Of a stretch of 64,000 bases of DNA, positions 45,596 through 56,129 are shown in pieces (the first letter of the stretch is position 1; the number at the start of each line of letters is the position of its first letter). Made by a program: the position numbers and the translations under genes. The stretch comes from Niallia circulans NBRC 13626 (GTDB lineage Bacteria; Bacillota; Bacilli; Bacillales; Cytobacillaceae). The stretch covers positions 372,001 through 436,000 of the forward strand of contig NZ_BCVE01000001.1 of the NCBI RefSeq assembly GCF_001591585.1. The letters are read 5' to 3'. Under the pieces are notes generated by a model that did no database searches, was not told the origin of the DNA, and was given only the letters and a program-made list of their open reading frames with translations.

Positions 45596-46069
45596 TTAAT
45601 AATTTTCAATTGTTAAAAGAATTTCTCCTGTTTCAAAGTCTATCCAATGATAGTTTATGGAGTCTTTATTTGTATGAGAATAGATCTCCCATACCGGTAT
45701 GCCATCATACATTCCTAAACGCACATGATTGACTTTTTCTGGCGTCTGCTTCGATAATAATATATTAAGCGCTTCTTGTTTGGTCAGCCCATCTTTTTTC
45801 AATTTCTCGGTAACTTTATGGGTTTTTTCATTAATCCAAACAATAATATCCTTATTATCATCGTTTTTACCTTCTAAAATATAATAGGCTTCCTTGCCAT
45901 TATATAATTGAAAGTTGTCGACTTCTTTCAAATCGACTTCTTTCTTAGCAATATCTTCCGCTACTTCCCTTGCAAATTTAACAGGCTTCATCGCTTGAAC
46001 ATATGTATTAATACTTACAGCTAGTCCAATAAGAACAACAACGACAATTATCCAAATCCATTTCTTCAT
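45596..46069 (-). CDS. ypmB: YpmB-like membrane-anchored PepSY/DUF5590 protein
   Basis: A protein of about 157 residues with an uncleaved N-terminal helix (residues 3-20, WIWIIVVVVLIGLAVSI) and an extracellular part of two PepSY-like units (about 30-90 and 95-155), ending in WIDFETGEILLTIENY. PepSY domains often inhibit proteases; the function of YpmB is unknown. I prefer the ATG at 46069, five bases after an AAGAAGTGATG ribosome site, over the GTG/ATG inside it. Probably cotranscribed with aspB. Confidence 0.82.
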   Translation of the reverse strand: MKKWIWIIVVVVLIGLAVSINTYVQAMKPVKFAREVAEDIAKKEVDLKEVDNFQLYNGKEAYYILEGKNDDNKDIIVWINEKTHKVTEKLKKDGLTKQEALNILLSKQTPEKVNHVRLGMYDGIPVWEIYSHTNKDSINYHWIDFETGEILLTIENY

Positions 46070-46284
46070 TTTCATCACTTCTTTAATACAATATTTTATA
46101 CATAGGTTATTATAACAGGATTTATAAACAGAAAGAAATAATAATACTAATAATCAGTAGTTTTTTCTAGAAATGACCAGCCTGCATCCACTTCCTTTTC
46201 TATTTTTTAACAGAAATTCTGTTCCTTTAAAAGTTGATGTGTATGCAAGCTGCATTAATAAGATAACAGAAGGGTTATCTACTT

Positions 46285-49065
46285 CTACTTCAGCCACTTT
46301 TCAATAAACTCGACCATTTTGGCATTATTTTGCTGCTTAATTGGTACAGCAGGAATAGACTTTAAAAATGTTTCCCCATAAGAAGTGGTAACAATGCGCC
46401 GATCAAATACAATTATAAATCCTTTATCTTCTTCTGTACGAATTAATCTTCCGAATCCTTGTTTAAATCGCAAAACTGCCTCTGGAAGACTATTTTCTAA
46501 AAACGGATTTCCGCCCTCATTCTTAATGCGTTCATTTTTCGCTTCTGTTAAAGGATCTTCTGGTGAAGAAAAGGGAAGTCTAACAATAATTAGGCAGGTT
46601 AAGTCTTCTCCTGGAATATCAATGCCTTCCCAAAAACTATTTGTTCCCAATAATATCGCCTTATCGTATCGTTGAAAATTACGTGTTAATCTCATTCGGC
46701 TTCCATTAGTAATTCCTTGGGCCAAAATAGCATATTCTTCTAGACAGCCACTTTCTTTCATGTAATCATATGTCTTTTTCAGCATATCATTTGCAGTGAA
46801 AAGAATAAGCATTCTCCCTTTTGTAGCTTGCGCGATATTAATGATTTGTTCGCCAATAGTCGATACATACTCATTTAATGAGACTGTATTCACTTCGGGT
46901 ACATCTGTTGGAATAAGCAGCTGTACTTGTTTCTCATACTTAAATGGGGAATCAATTTGAACCTCTAACTGGTTTTTCCCTAGCCCTAAAACTTTCAAAT
47001 AGTAATCAAATGAATTATTTACAGTTATAGTTGCGGAGGTAAAAACAATACTTTGTTTCTGATTAAAAAAACGATTCTGTAAAGGTTCTGCAACAGAAGA
47101 TGGCTGTGTATACAAAACAGCATTATTAGGAAAACTTTTCTTATCTGCTTCCAACCAGGCTATATTGTCTCCTTCACGCAAAAACATCTCTCGCAAATGA
47201 TTAATATATATTTGCCAGTCATTTAATATCGATTCAATTCGTTCAACTACAAGCATTTGCGAAGAGCTAAATTTTCTATTTTGCTCTTTTAATCGAAGCA
47301 CTTTCTCTCCAAGCGCGTTTCTTCCATCCTTCCATAGAAAAACCATTCTCTCTGCAACGCTTTTGACTGCATTCCAATCTCCTGTTTCGGTTTTCTTTAA
47401 ACGGTAGCTGCCTTTTCCTTCTTTACTTGACTGATTTGTTTTTTTCACATAACGTAGAACAGCACGAAACAGTTCATCTAATTCTACATGTAACGATAAA
47501 ATAAATTGATTGAATTCCACTTTTTCCGTTAGAGATAAATCACCTAGCAAATGTTCTAAATGATACATAAGCTGCTTTTGATCTGTCGTCCCAATCGCAT
47601 TGATACTTAATCGTACGGCTACATATGAAAAGCGGAAACCAAAATGCTTAGTAGCTGTTTTTTCAAAATGATGGCCCTCATCGATAATGGCATAATGATA
47701 AGATGGAAGCAAATGTTGATCTGCTGTTAGATCTTTTACAAGCAAAGCATGATTCGTAATAATCATATTAGCCTTTTGAGCAGCATTCCGGGTTCTCCGA
47801 TAAAAATCCTTCTGGGCCCATTCTTTTGAAATTGGTAATGAAAAATTTCCGTCATTTTTTATTTTTTCCCAATAATTTATTCCACCGCTTGTTAAATTTA
47901 ATTCATCTTTATCTCCCGTTTCGGTTTCGGTTAACCACACTAAAATCTGCATTTTTGTTAAAACAATATCATAGTTATCCTCTTGCTCCTTTAGAGATAT
48001 TTCAAATTTATCTAAACTAATATAGTGATTTCTGCCTTTTAAAAGCGTATAAGTAATAGGAAACGGAAGAATTCTTTTAAGCAAAGGCAAGTCTTTATGA
48101 AACAGTTGTTCCTGTAACTGAGTTGTAAATGTACTAATAATAACTTGCTCTTTATTCTCTATCGAAAAATAAGCTGCTGGCACTAAATAACCAAGAGACT
48201 TTCCGACACCGGTACCAGCTTCAATAAGCCCATGCTGATTACTTGTTAGTGCTTGATGAACGGCATTCATCATTTCTAGCTGTCCTTCTCTTTTTTGATA
48301 AAAAGACAAAGTATCTTTCATTCGTTTTTCAACATTATTTACATCAAAAGAAACGGTATAATCTTTACTTTGGCTATTAATCAAATTATTAGGTAGTCTT
48401 TTAAGTGTTAATCCACGATATACTTCCCAGCTTTCAGGTATATACTCAACTTTTGATTGTTTCTCTTGAAGTAATGTTTGTAAATAAATATCTAAATCGC
48501 TTTTTAGCGATGAACTTAGAAATTCTAATTGCTTTGTCGTAACTTGAGGCAGTGCATTCAGTTTCTTTAGCAATAAAAGCAATAGTTCTGCTGTCACATA
48601 AGCATCACTATCAGCCTGATGTGGTCTTGTATGGACAATCCCTTCCTGTGCGGCAAGGTCTGTTAATTTATAACTGTCTGCTGTAGGGTATAAAATCCTT
48701 GCTAGTTCGACTGTATCAAGGATAGGGCCATAAAATTGTCTACAACCTGCCTGTTCTAGCTCTTCATTTAAAAAAGATAAATCAAATAAAACATTATGTG
48801 CAACAAAATAAGCATCTTCTAATAAATGAACAATTTTGTCTGCTATTTCTTCGAAAATTGGTGCTGATTCCACCATTTCATCTGTGATTCCAGTTAATTC
48901 TTCAATAAACGGAGTTATCGGCTGCAGAGGATTAAGTAAGGAAGAGTACTCCTCAACAATCTTCCCATTCTCTATAACCACCGCTGCAAACTGTATGATT
49001 CGATCCCCTTTTCTCGGAGAATTACCGTTTGTCTCCAAATCAACTACTACAAATTTGTTACTCAT
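46285..49065 (-). CDS. dinG: DinG-type helicase with N-terminal exonuclease domain
   Basis: A 926-residue fusion of an epsilon-type DEDD exonuclease (about 1-165; VVVDLETNG, FDLSFLNEEL, HQADSDAYVT) with an XPD/DinG-like helicase (Walker A EAGTGVGKS, DEGH in IIDEGHHFEKT, SATITVNNSF, QGFGRLIRT). The four iron-sulfur cysteines of E. coli DinG are not apparent, as known for Firmicutes DinG, in which the nuclease is active on ssDNA. The ATG at 49065 follows GAGGTGG; the GTG start at 49074 is inside that site. It is the second DinG-like helicase in the window. Confidence 0.93.
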   Translation of the reverse strand: MSNKFVVVDLETNGNSPRKGDRIIQFAAVVIENGKIVEEYSSLLNPLQPITPFIEELTGITDEMVESAPIFEEIADKIVHLLEDAYFVAHNVLFDLSFLNEELEQAGCRQFYGPILDTVELARILYPTADSYKLTDLAAQEGIVHTRPHQADSDAYVTAELLLLLLKKLNALPQVTTKQLEFLSSSLKSDLDIYLQTLLQEKQSKVEYIPESWEVYRGLTLKRLPNNLINSQSKDYTVSFDVNNVEKRMKDTLSFYQKREGQLEMMNAVHQALTSNQHGLIEAGTGVGKSLGYLVPAAYFSIENKEQVIISTFTTQLQEQLFHKDLPLLKRILPFPITYTLLKGRNHYISLDKFEISLKEQEDNYDIVLTKMQILVWLTETETGDKDELNLTSGGINYWEKIKNDGNFSLPISKEWAQKDFYRRTRNAAQKANMIITNHALLVKDLTADQHLLPSYHYAIIDEGHHFEKTATKHFGFRFSYVAVRLSINAIGTTDQKQLMYHLEHLLGDLSLTEKVEFNQFILSLHVELDELFRAVLRYVKKTNQSSKEGKGSYRLKKTETGDWNAVKSVAERMVFLWKDGRNALGEKVLRLKEQNRKFSSSQMLVVERIESILNDWQIYINHLREMFLREGDNIAWLEADKKSFPNNAVLYTQPSSVAEPLQNRFFNQKQSIVFTSATITVNNSFDYYLKVLGLGKNQLEVQIDSPFKYEKQVQLLIPTDVPEVNTVSLNEYVSTIGEQIINIAQATKGRMLILFTANDMLKKTYDYMKESGCLEEYAILAQGITNGSRMRLTRNFQRYDKAILLGTNSFWEGIDIPGEDLTCLIIVRLPFSSPEDPLTEAKNERIKNEGGNPFLENSLPEAVLRFKQGFGRLIRTEEDKGFIIVFDRRIVTTSYGETFLKSIPAVPIKQQNNAKMVEFIEKWLK

Positions 49066-49199
49066 TACGTCCACCTCAAACTTTCAGTCAATCAAACGGT
49101 ATCATAAAAATGAAAAAAGGGAAAGATGTTCCTGTTTTATGTAATGATTCTTTTATTGTGCTTTTTTTTCGTTACTTTTACACTTTAGAGAAAAATAAA

Positions 49200-49234
49200 C
49201 GAAAAAAAGGTTGGAACATAAATATTCCAACCAA
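49200..49234 (-). terminator. Terminator of the panBCD operon
   Basis: GGTTGGAA pairs with TTCCAACC around an eight-base loop. The minus strand continues with TTTTTTTTC, 75 bases after the panD stop. Confidence 0.88.
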
Positions 49235-49309
49235 ATAGAAATCCGAATCATATACGTACATATTAAGCAATATTTATATAATTATTTTGGTTTTAAGTTT
49301 TTCCTGTTG

Positions 49310-49693
49310 TTATAGCACTGTTTTCTCTGGTTCTTGCTGAAGAATAGTTGTAATACGATTGTTTTCATCCATAATCGCTACTTTAGGCTTATGCTGGGTA
49401 AGCTCTTCATTTGAAACATAACAATAAGAAATGATAATAACAATATCTCCTACTTGAACTAATCTTGCGGCTGCACCGTTTAAACAAATCGTCCCAGTTC
49501 CTCTTTCACCAGGGATAATATATGTTTCTAATCTTGCACCATTATTGTTATTTACAATTTGAACTTTTTCATTCGCTACCATTCCAACCGCATCTAAAAT
49601 ATCTTCATCAATTGTAATACTGCCAACATAATTTAAGTTTGCTTCTGTTACAGTAGCTCGATGGATTTTTCCGTTCATCATTATCCGAAACAT
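49310..49693 (-). CDS. panD: Aspartate 1-decarboxylase proenzyme
   Basis: A 127-residue pyruvoyl enzyme making beta-alanine for pantothenate. The self-cleavage site is Gly24-Ser25 (NYVGSITID); Lys9, Tyr22 and the NGAAARLV loop are conserved. GGAGGG precedes the ATG. Last gene of panB-panC-panD, 29 bases after panC. Confidence 0.96.
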   Translation of the reverse strand: MFRIMMNGKIHRATVTEANLNYVGSITIDEDILDAVGMVANEKVQIVNNNNGARLETYIIPGERGTGTICLNGAAARLVQVGDIVIIISYCYVSNEELTQHKPKVAIMDENNRITTILQQEPEKTVL

Positions 49694-49722
49694 AAGGATA
49701 ACCCTCCATTATAGTCATATGT

Positions 49723-50583
49723 TTATCTAGATGCATTGTCTAATTCAAAAATTATATTGTCTATTAGTCTTGCTTTACTAAATTGGACTGCAATCGCAAT
49801 AATAATCTTCCCATTTAGCTCCTTTAATGTCTCTAATTGGGGATAGGATAATATCTCAAAGTAGTCAACCTTGCCGCTTGACTCTCTTTCAATGAAAGCA
49901 ATAATAGAATTTTTTAATGTTTCTCTATCTGCAGTTCCTTTTATTAATTCACTTCTAGCTATACTAAGAGCTTTATATAAAATACCTGCCTCTTGCCTTT
50001 CGGTTGGCGTAAGGCGAACATTTCTAGAACTCTTTGCTAAGCCATCTTCTTCTCTTACCGTATTAACCGCAACTAGATTAATAGGAAAATGAAAATCTTC
50101 TATTAATCCATCTACCACTGCGACTTGCTGTGCATCTTTTTTACCAAAATAAACATTCGTCGGCTGAACTAAATGAAATAACTTCGTTAATACAGTTGCT
50201 ACTCCATCAAAATGACCAGGTCTTGACTTACCACATAAACAGTTCGTGCGTTTTTCCACTTTAACAGTCACAGACATTTGCCCTGGATACATTTCTTCCA
50301 CAGATGGATGAAATAAATAATCTACTCCTTCTTCCATTGCCACTTGTTTATCATGTTCAAAATCTTTTGGATAGGAGGCAAAATCTTCATTTGGCCCAAA
50401 TTGCAGTGGATTGACAAATACACTCATAATAACAATTTCATTTTGTTCTCTTGCAGCTTTAAGCAGTGCTCGATGTCCTTCATGTAGATACCCCATTGTC
50501 GGCACAAAGCCAATGGTTACTTGATTCTTTTGTAACGAAGTAGTTATATCCTGTAATTGCTTTGGATTTGTGAGGATATTCAT
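49723..50583 (-). CDS. panC: Pantothenate synthetase
   Basis: A 286-residue ATP-dependent ligase that joins pantoate and beta-alanine. HIGH-like motif HEGH at 34-37 ([12 protein letters not shown]), the pantoate-binding [10 protein letters not shown], the FGKKDAQQ segment, and KSSRN as the KMSKS equivalent. GGAGG lies before the ATG, which overlaps the panB stop by four bases. Confidence 0.97.
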   Translation of the reverse strand: MNILTNPKQLQDITTSLQKNQVTIGFVPTMGYLHEGHRALLKAAREQNEIVIMSVFVNPLQFGPNEDFASYPKDFEHDKQVAMEEGVDYLFHPSVEEMYPGQMSVTVKVEKRTNCLCGKSRPGHFDGVATVLTKLFHLVQPTNVYFGKKDAQQVAVVDGLIEDFHFPINLVAVNTVREEDGLAKSSRNVRLTPTERQEAGILYKALSIARSELIKGTADRETLKNSIIAFIERESSGKVDYFEILSYPQLETLKELNGKIIIAIAVQFSKARLIDNIIFELDNASR

Positions 50584-51419
50584 TGGGTGTTTCCTCCATA
50601 TAAGCTTTTTATTTCTTCCGCTTTCATCTGAAAGCTATGCTTCATTTCTGGAAAGGTCCCCATTTTCACTTCAGAAATATATTGATCGATTGCAAGAGAA
50701 ATAGCTTCATTGACATTTGCATATTGTTTTACAAATTTTGCAACTCGATCCACACCATATGTGATCAAATCGTGATAAACAAGAACTTGCCCATCTGTTT
50801 CACTTCCAGCTCCGATACCGATTGTAGGAATATCCAGTCTCTTACTCACCTCTTTAGCAACTTGCATCGGCACACACTCCAATACTATCGCAAAAGCTCC
50901 TGCCGCTTGGCATTTTAATGCATTATCCATAAGCCGCTTCGCTTCATCCGAACTTTTTCCTTGTACTTTATAACCACCTAAGACACCTACTGACTGAGGG
51001 GTTAAACCTAAGTGCGCCATCACTGGAATACCAGCATTTGTTAAATAGTTGATTTGTTCAATTACATCGTCTGCGCCTTCCAGTTTTACTGCATTTGCAC
51101 CTGTTTCTTGGATCAAGCTTGCTGCATTTAATAAAGTATCGCGACGAGATAAATGATAGCTCATAAACGGCATATCAATGACGATAAACGTATCTTCAGC
51201 ACCGCGTTTAACCGCTTTTCCATGATGAATCATATCATCCATTGTTACTGGAACGGTAGAATTATATCCAAGTACAACCATTCCCAAGGAATCCCCTACC
51301 AATATTAAATCTGTTCCTGCTTGTTCAACTAATTTAGCAGAAGGGTAATCATATGCGGTGAGCATCGTAATCTTTTCACCCTTCTGCTTCATTTTGATAA
51401 AATCAGTTGTTGCTTTCAC
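50580..51419 (-). CDS. panB: 3-methyl-2-oxobutanoate hydroxymethyltransferase
   Basis: A 279-residue TIM-barrel enzyme that forms ketopantoate with methylene-tetrahydrofolate. Motifs: [24 protein letters not shown] with the Mg ligand Asp, [14 protein letters not shown], and LECVP with the catalytic Glu. The start is GTG with GGAGG eight bases upstream. First gene of the pantothenate operon. The leader ends in a terminator-like hairpin only about 45 bases before this start. Confidence 0.97.
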   Translation of the reverse strand: MKATTDFIKMKQKGEKITMLTAYDYPSAKLVEQAGTDLILVGDSLGMVVLGYNSTVPVTMDDMIHHGKAVKRGAEDTFIVIDMPFMSYHLSRRDTLLNAASLIQETGANAVKLEGADDVIEQINYLTNAGIPVMAHLGLTPQSVGVLGGYKVQGKSSDEAKRLMDNALKCQAAGAFAIVLECVPMQVAKEVSKRLDIPTIGIGAGSETDGQVLVYHDLITYGVDRVAKFVKQYANVNEAISLAIDQYISEVKMGTFPEMKHSFQMKAEEIKSLYGGNTQ

Positions 51420-51463
51420 TAAGTTTTCCTCCTTTTAAATAGGAAGAGGGAATGGCTTTAAAC

Positions 51464-51494
51464 GAAAAAAAAACCTTCTACAAAGCATAGAAGG
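51464..51494 (-). terminator. Terminator or attenuator in front of panB
   Basis: On the minus strand CCTTCTA (51488-51494) and TAGAAGG (51474-51480) pair around a seven-base loop and are followed by at least eight T. It lies between an apparent promoter and panB, so it is either the birA operon terminator with panB depending on read-through, or a true attenuator. Confidence 0.75.
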
Positions 51495-51614
51495 ATTGTT
51501 TTATATGTCTATTTTCATCCCTCTGTCCTTGTCCAATTGTGGATCTAGGCAGATTAAATTATGGTTTATGCACATTCAAACAAACTGGTGCAGTTCATTA
51601 AGATACTGCCCGAC
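51495..51614 (-). promoter_or_regulatory. Candidate regulatory leader of panBCD
   Basis: From the predicted start near 51614 the leader runs about 120 bases up to the terminator-like hairpin. It contains GCAG..CTGC and TCCACAATTGGA inverted repeats. A structured RNA called the pan motif is known upstream of pantothenate genes in Firmicutes; I cannot confirm that this is one. Confidence 0.4.
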
Positions 51615-51620
51615 AAAAGC

Positions 51621-51629
51621 ATTATAACA
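51621..51629 (-). promoter_or_regulatory. Extended -10 promoter upstream of panB
   Basis: The minus strand reads TGTTATAAT, a perfect extended -10 (TG-N-TATAAT), just after the birA stop. The -35 region is poor, as is usual for extended -10 promoters. Confidence 0.55.
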
Positions 51630-51658
51630 AATATTTCTCTATCCTGACTATGGGCAAA

Positions 51659-52642
51659 TTACGTTTCCAACAAAATATCCGCAGAGTAAATCGAATGCAT
51701 AACACCTTGCTCATCTTCAAGTAGCAAAACACCATCTTCTGTAATACCCTTTGCAAGTCCCACTATGCTTCCATTCAGCGTATTAGCCGTCACTTTTTGT
51801 CCTAGACTCACCGAATAGCTTTCCCACAGAAGCTTGATTGGATAAAAACCTTTCTCTAAATAAAGCTGATATAATTTTTCCAGCTGCAGCATGATTCCTT
51901 GGATAAGTTCTGCCCGATCCCAGCTCTTTTGTGTTTCTAGATAAATAGAAGTGGCACTTGATTGGAGATCTTTCTCAAAGTCCTCAAGCTGCTGATTCAC
52001 ATTAATTCCTATTCCGATGATCAACGAATGAACTCTATCACTATCTGCTTGCATTTCTGTTAAGATGCCTGTTAGTTTTTTTCCATGCAATAAAAGATCA
52101 TTTGGCCATTTAATATCTGCTTGCACCCCAGTTACTTCATGAATTCCTTGGACGACTGCAACAGCTGTCAGCAATGTCAGCTGCGGCGCTCTCATTATCG
52201 GAATGTTCGGTTTTAAAATAAGACTCATCCATATTCCCTTATATTTAGGTGATTGCCATTTTCTTTCTAACCGTCCTCTGCCCCCTAATTGCTCTTCTGC
52301 TATCACTAATGTTCCCTCTTCTGCTCCCTCCAGCGCAAGTTTCTGGGCAATAGTTTGAGTAGAATCCACCGAGTCTTCAAAATGAATATTTCTTCCCATG
52401 TACTTCGTATTTAAGCCAAAAAAAATTTTATCCGGCACAATTTTTTCTGGTGAACTGATAATTCGATAGCCTTTTTTGCGGACAGCTTCTAATATAAAGC
52501 CATCTTTTCGCAATGACTCAATATGTTTCCAAATGGCTGTTCGCGAACACCCTAAAAGTTCTGCTAGCGATTCACCAGATAAATATTGATCAGGGTTATT
52601 AGTAAAGGCTTCAATTAATCCTTTTCTTATATCTGATGACAT
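51659..52642 (-). CDS. birA: Biotin operon repressor and biotin-protein ligase BirA
   Basis: A bifunctional 327-residue protein: N-terminal winged helix (about 5-60; LAELLGCSRTAIWKHIESLR), central ligase domain with the biotinyl-AMP loop GGRGRLERKW, WPNDLLLHGKKLTG carrying the active Lys, and a C-terminal SH3-like part. It biotinylates carboxylases and can repress biotin genes, though none are in this window. I use the ATG at 52642 after AAAGGAG; the GTG at 52654 overlaps that site. It overlaps cca by 16 bases. Confidence 0.95.
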   Translation of the reverse strand: MSSDIRKGLIEAFTNNPDQYLSGESLAELLGCSRTAIWKHIESLRKDGFILEAVRKKGYRIISSPEKIVPDKIFFGLNTKYMGRNIHFEDSVDSTQTIAQKLALEGAEEGTLVIAEEQLGGRGRLERKWQSPKYKGIWMSLILKPNIPIMRAPQLTLLTAVAVVQGIHEVTGVQADIKWPNDLLLHGKKLTGILTEMQADSDRVHSLIIGIGINVNQQLEDFEKDLQSSATSIYLETQKSWDRAELIQGIMLQLEKLYQLYLEKGFYPIKLLWESYSVSLGQKVTANTLNGSIVGLAKGITEDGVLLLEDEQGVMHSIYSADILLET

Positions 52643-53832
52643 TGTTTCAGCCACTCCTTTATTAATTGCTTGTCATTAGAAAGCTTTTCTTCTACGACAT
52701 TCCTTTCCACTAAGGAGAGAACATCTTTTATCCACGGACCAGGTTTTTTTTCTGTCCAGCTTAATAGATCGTTTCCGCCAATTTTAAGTTCTTCCATTGA
52801 TTTAATCGGCAGCTTCTCATACCTTTCTTCTAGATGAACAATATCTATGTTTACCTCGTTATTTTTTAAAAGTTGATACATTTTTTCCACACTAACCGCA
52901 ACAGATAATGTAGCAAAATACAGCGCCTGATTAGACCAATTAGTCATCTGTTCTCTTTGCAGCATCCAATATATTAGCTTTTGAATAGCCTTTATTTGCT
53001 TGACCGATAACTTCCATGCTCGCAAAAACAATTCTATCTGGTGCTTCTCCTTCCTTCCTAGACATAAAAGTAAAACAGCCCATTTTTCTTGCAATTCAAG
53101 CTTGGTCAGCGGTAATTTTGCGAATTTAGAAATCCCTTTTTCTTCTGAGGATAGCATCGGTAAAATTTGATACATCTTAGTTTCTACCATAATTTCTAAA
53201 GCTTCCAAACACCATGGACCATGTAATAGTTTTTCAAATTCAGCGGTTATTCTCTCTACCGCTATTTTTGAAAGCAGCTGTCGATTATTTCTAATGCCAT
53301 TCAGCGTTTCTGTCTCTAGGTGGAAGCCTAAAGTACTCACAAACCGAATTCCTCTCATTATTCTTAACGCGTCTTCTTTAAAACGTTCGTTCGGATTGCC
53401 AACTGTTTTAATTTCTTTCTTTTCTAAGGATTCTTTCCCATTGAAATAATCGATGACATGGCCGTTTTTATCCATTGCCATTGCATTAATGGTGAAATCA
53501 CGGCGTTTTAGATCTTCTTTTAGCTCTCGTACAAAATATACTTGCTCTGGTCTGCGGTAATCTCGATATGTGGATTCTGTTCGAAAAGTTGTTATTTCAT
53601 ATGTATGTTGATCCCATATTACCATCACGGTTCCATGGGCAATCCCCACATCAATAGTGTGAGGAAAGATCGATTTAATTTCTTCCGGCGTTGCGGAAGA
53701 AGCGATATCGATATCATGAATTTGCTTATTTAATAAATGGTCGCGAACTGCTCCTCCTACAAAATATGCTTCATAACCCGCTTCCTCGATTTTATTAATA
53801 ATCGGGAGAGCTTCTTTAAACGGATTTATCAT
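52627..53832 (-). CDS. cca: CCA-adding tRNA nucleotidyltransferase
   Basis: A 401-residue class II nucleotidyltransferase that builds or repairs the 3' CCA of tRNAs. Head domain: GGAVRDHLL and the metal-binding [17 protein letters not shown]; neck [11 protein letters not shown]; the [13 protein letters not shown] template region (EDxxR) is present. GGTGAAATGA lies before the start. It overlaps bshA by 17 bases and birA by 16, so it is in one operon with both. Confidence 0.95.
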   Translation of the reverse strand: MINPFKEALPIINKIEEAGYEAYFVGGAVRDHLLNKQIHDIDIASSATPEEIKSIFPHTIDVGIAHGTVMVIWDQHTYEITTFRTESTYRDYRRPEQVYFVRELKEDLKRRDFTINAMAMDKNGHVIDYFNGKESLEKKEIKTVGNPNERFKEDALRIMRGIRFVSTLGFHLETETLNGIRNNRQLLSKIAVERITAEFEKLLHGPWCLEALEIMVETKMYQILPMLSSEEKGISKFAKLPLTKLELQEKWAVLLLCLGRKEKHQIELFLRAWKLSVKQIKAIQKLIYWMLQREQMTNWSNQALYFATLSVAVSVEKMYQLLKNNEVNIDIVHLEERYEKLPIKSMEELKIGGNDLLSWTEKKPGPWIKDVLSLVERNVVEEKLSNDKQLIKEWLKQCHQI

Positions 53833-54970
53833 TCATTTCACCAGTTTCTAAAATAGATTTATAAATCTCTATATATTGGTCAACGATGATATCGGCCTTG
53901 AAATAATCTCGTACTCTCGAAATCGAACGCTGTGAAAATTGGGCATGCTTCTTTTCATCCGTTAACAGCTTTATCGAATGTTCAGCAATATCTTCTATAT
54001 CTCCAAGTTCACAAATATAGCCTGTCTCATTTGGAACAATTACCTCGGGAATACCGCCGACATTTGTTCCTATGACGGGAACCCCGCACGCCATCGCTTC
54101 TAATGCCACTAAACCGAAGCTTTCTTTTTCCGAAAGAAGCAGCATGAGATCACTTAAAGAATAGAGCTCCTCCAAATTCTCTTGTTTGCCAAGGAATAAT
54201 ACCTTTTGTCTTAATTGGAGCTCATCCACTAATTTGGTCACCTTCGACATTTCCGGTCCATCACCAACAAGCAATAGTTTTGCTGAAATCTGATTTGCGA
54301 TTTGTTTGAATGCTTGTACAACATCCGTAACTCTTTTCACTCCTCTAAAATTAGAGACATGAATAACAACTTTTTCTGTATCGGAAATTGCCAGTTCTTT
54401 TTTCAAATGACTTGCGTCGACTTTACGATAAATTCGCTCATCAATAAAATTATAAACAGGGAGTATTTCTTTGTTTGGCTCAATTACTTCATGAGTTTGT
54501 GCGATTAATGAATTAGAAACTGCTGTTACTAGATCTGATTTTTCAATTCCAAAACGTATTCCCGCTGCAAGTGATGGATCATATCCTAGTACTGTTATAT
54601 CCGTGCCATGAAGCGTTGTAACTATTTTGACGTCCCTGTTGCTCATCTGTTTTGCTAATATAGCACAAACAGCGTGTGGGATTGCATAGTGAACATGCAG
54701 CAAGTCTAACTCTTCTCGATTAATGACTTCTGCCATTTTGCTGCTTAATGCTAAATCATATGGCGGATATTGAAAAACAGCATATTGATTTACTTCCACT
54801 TGATGGTAATAAATATTCGGATACATTTTATTTAAACGAAAAGGAATACTGGAAGAAATAAAGTGAATTTCGTGTCCTCTCTCAGCCAGCATCTTTCCTA
54901 ATTCTGTTGCAATAACTCCTGATCCGCCAACTGTTGGATAACAGGTAATGCCGATTTTTAATTTTTTCAT
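53816..54970 (-). CDS. bshA: Bacillithiol synthase BshA (N-acetyl-glucosaminyl-malate synthase)
   Basis: A 384-residue GT4 glycosyltransferase that transfers GlcNAc from UDP-GlcNAc to L-malate, the first step of bacillithiol synthesis. [15 protein letters not shown] at the N-terminus, [18 protein letters not shown], and the retaining-enzyme E-x7-E motif ([16 protein letters not shown]) are visible. GGTGGAG precedes the ATG. Its start overlaps the bshB1 stop by four bases. Confidence 0.95.
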   Translation of the reverse strand: MKKLKIGITCYPTVGGSGVIATELGKMLAERGHEIHFISSSIPFRLNKMYPNIYYHQVEVNQYAVFQYPPYDLALSSKMAEVINREELDLLHVHYAIPHAVCAILAKQMSNRDVKIVTTLHGTDITVLGYDPSLAAGIRFGIEKSDLVTAVSNSLIAQTHEVIEPNKEILPVYNFIDERIYRKVDASHLKKELAISDTEKVVIHVSNFRGVKRVTDVVQAFKQIANQISAKLLLVGDGPEMSKVTKLVDELQLRQKVLFLGKQENLEELYSLSDLMLLLSEKESFGLVALEAMACGVPVIGTNVGGIPEVIVPNETGYICELGDIEDIAEHSIKLLTDEKKHAQFSQRSISRVRDYFKADIIVDQYIEIYKSILETGEMNDKSV

Positions 54971-55680
54971 TTGTCTCCACCTAATAAATCTTGATTTAAT
55001 AATATTGGCTTAGATTTTATAAATCCTTCTGCATAAATCACACCAACTTCTTTGCCAAACAGTTTTTCTCTTGCTTCTATTGTGTCAATATAACCATTTG
55101 TTAATGGGGTTTCCACACTGTTTTCGCCTTTAACAAATTGACTTTGATAACAATTTAAACTAGCTTGCTTTTGCTCCATATAATCGCTAATATCAATAAC
55201 AAAATCAGGTTTATGAAAACCATTTATCATATAATAGTATTGATTCTGTACTTTATGCGCTGATGTATTTCCAACCCGATAGTTTTTTATACCTGCTGAA
55301 AAGACTGCTTCCTTCACAATTCTGGTGCAATTTCCATGATCTGGATGTCTATCTTCCCAATAAGGGGAAAACACTAACTTTGGTTTGTATGTACGAATCA
55401 CTTCCACTACTTTTTTTATAGCATTTTCTTCTAGATATAAACCTCGATCAGGAATCTGCAATGTAATCCTTTCAGCAATCCCCAAGACTTCTCCTGCCTT
55501 TTCCGCTTCTTGTTTACGTCTTTGTACTGTGCCATTTGAAGAAAGATTACTTTCTGTTAAATCACAAATTATAATCTTTCTCCCCTGTGCGGCATATTTT
55601 GCAATAGTTGCACCCATGCCGATTTCTACATCATCGGCATGAGCACCAAAAGCGAGTATATCTATTTCATCAGTTATCAT
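54967..55680 (-). CDS. bshB1: Bacillithiol deacetylase BshB1
   Basis: A 237-residue zinc deacetylase of the LmbE/PIG-L family, removing the acetyl group from GlcNAc-malate in bacillithiol synthesis. Metal motif AHADDVE near the N-terminus, [12 protein letters not shown], and RHPDHGN with the second His. I use the ATG at 55680, which gives an N-terminus like B. subtilis BshB1 ([19 protein letters not shown]); an ATG at 55725 would add 15 residues read out of frame inside mgsA, though it has a GGAG upstream. Start therefore slightly uncertain. Confidence 0.93.
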   Translation of the reverse strand: MITDEIDILAFGAHADDVEIGMGATIAKYAAQGRKIIICDLTESNLSSNGTVQRRKQEAEKAGEVLGIAERITLQIPDRGLYLEENAIKKVVEVIRTYKPKLVFSPYWEDRHPDHGNCTRIVKEAVFSAGIKNYRVGNTSAHKVQNQYYYMINGFHKPDFVIDISDYMEQKQASLNCYQSQFVKGENSVETPLTNGYIDTIEAREKLFGKEVGVIYAEGFIKSKPILLNQDLLGGDK

Positions 55681-56116
55681 TGAGTTTTTCTGTGAATTTT
55701 TTTGCCACTGGTTCTGTCTTTCCATGAACTATCTTTCTCCAATCTATGTCACCTTGCTCGAGTCCTCGAATTAATACTTCTCCAGTTCCCATATTTGTTG
55801 CTAGAGGAACAGAATAAACATCACATAAACGGATTAATGCTGTAACATCAGGTTCATGAGGCTGTGCTGTTAAAGGATCTCTAAAGAAAAAAACCATATC
55901 CATATCATTATTAGCAATATAAGAGCCAATTTCTTGATCACCGCCGAGTGGTCCTGAATGAAAACGATGTACATCTAACCCTGTTGCTTCTTGAATTCTA
56001 CCACCTGTTGTTCCAGTTGCGTATAAAGTATGCTTTGCAAATATATTTTTATAAGCAACAACAAAAGCAACCATGTCATTTTTCTTTTTATCATGAGCAA
56101 TTAAAGCAATGTTCAT
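55670..56116 (-). CDS. mgsA: Methylglyoxal synthase
   Basis: A 148-residue lyase that turns dihydroxyacetone phosphate into methylglyoxal and phosphate, a bypass when sugar phosphates pile up. [21 protein letters not shown] (phosphate loop), [12 protein letters not shown] with the catalytic Asp, and [12 protein letters not shown] are typical. AGGAGTGG precedes the ATG. It overlaps bshB1 by 11 bases; methylglyoxal is detoxified through bacillithiol in this group, so the pairing makes sense. Confidence 0.96.
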   Translation of the reverse strand: MNIALIAHDKKKNDMVAFVVAYKNIFAKHTLYATGTTGGRIQEATGLDVHRFHSGPLGGDQEIGSYIANNDMDMVFFFRDPLTAQPHEPDVTALIRLCDVYSVPLATNMGTGEVLIRGLEQGDIDWRKIVHGKTEPVAKKFTEKLNDN

Positions 56117-56129
56117 CCTAATTCCACTC

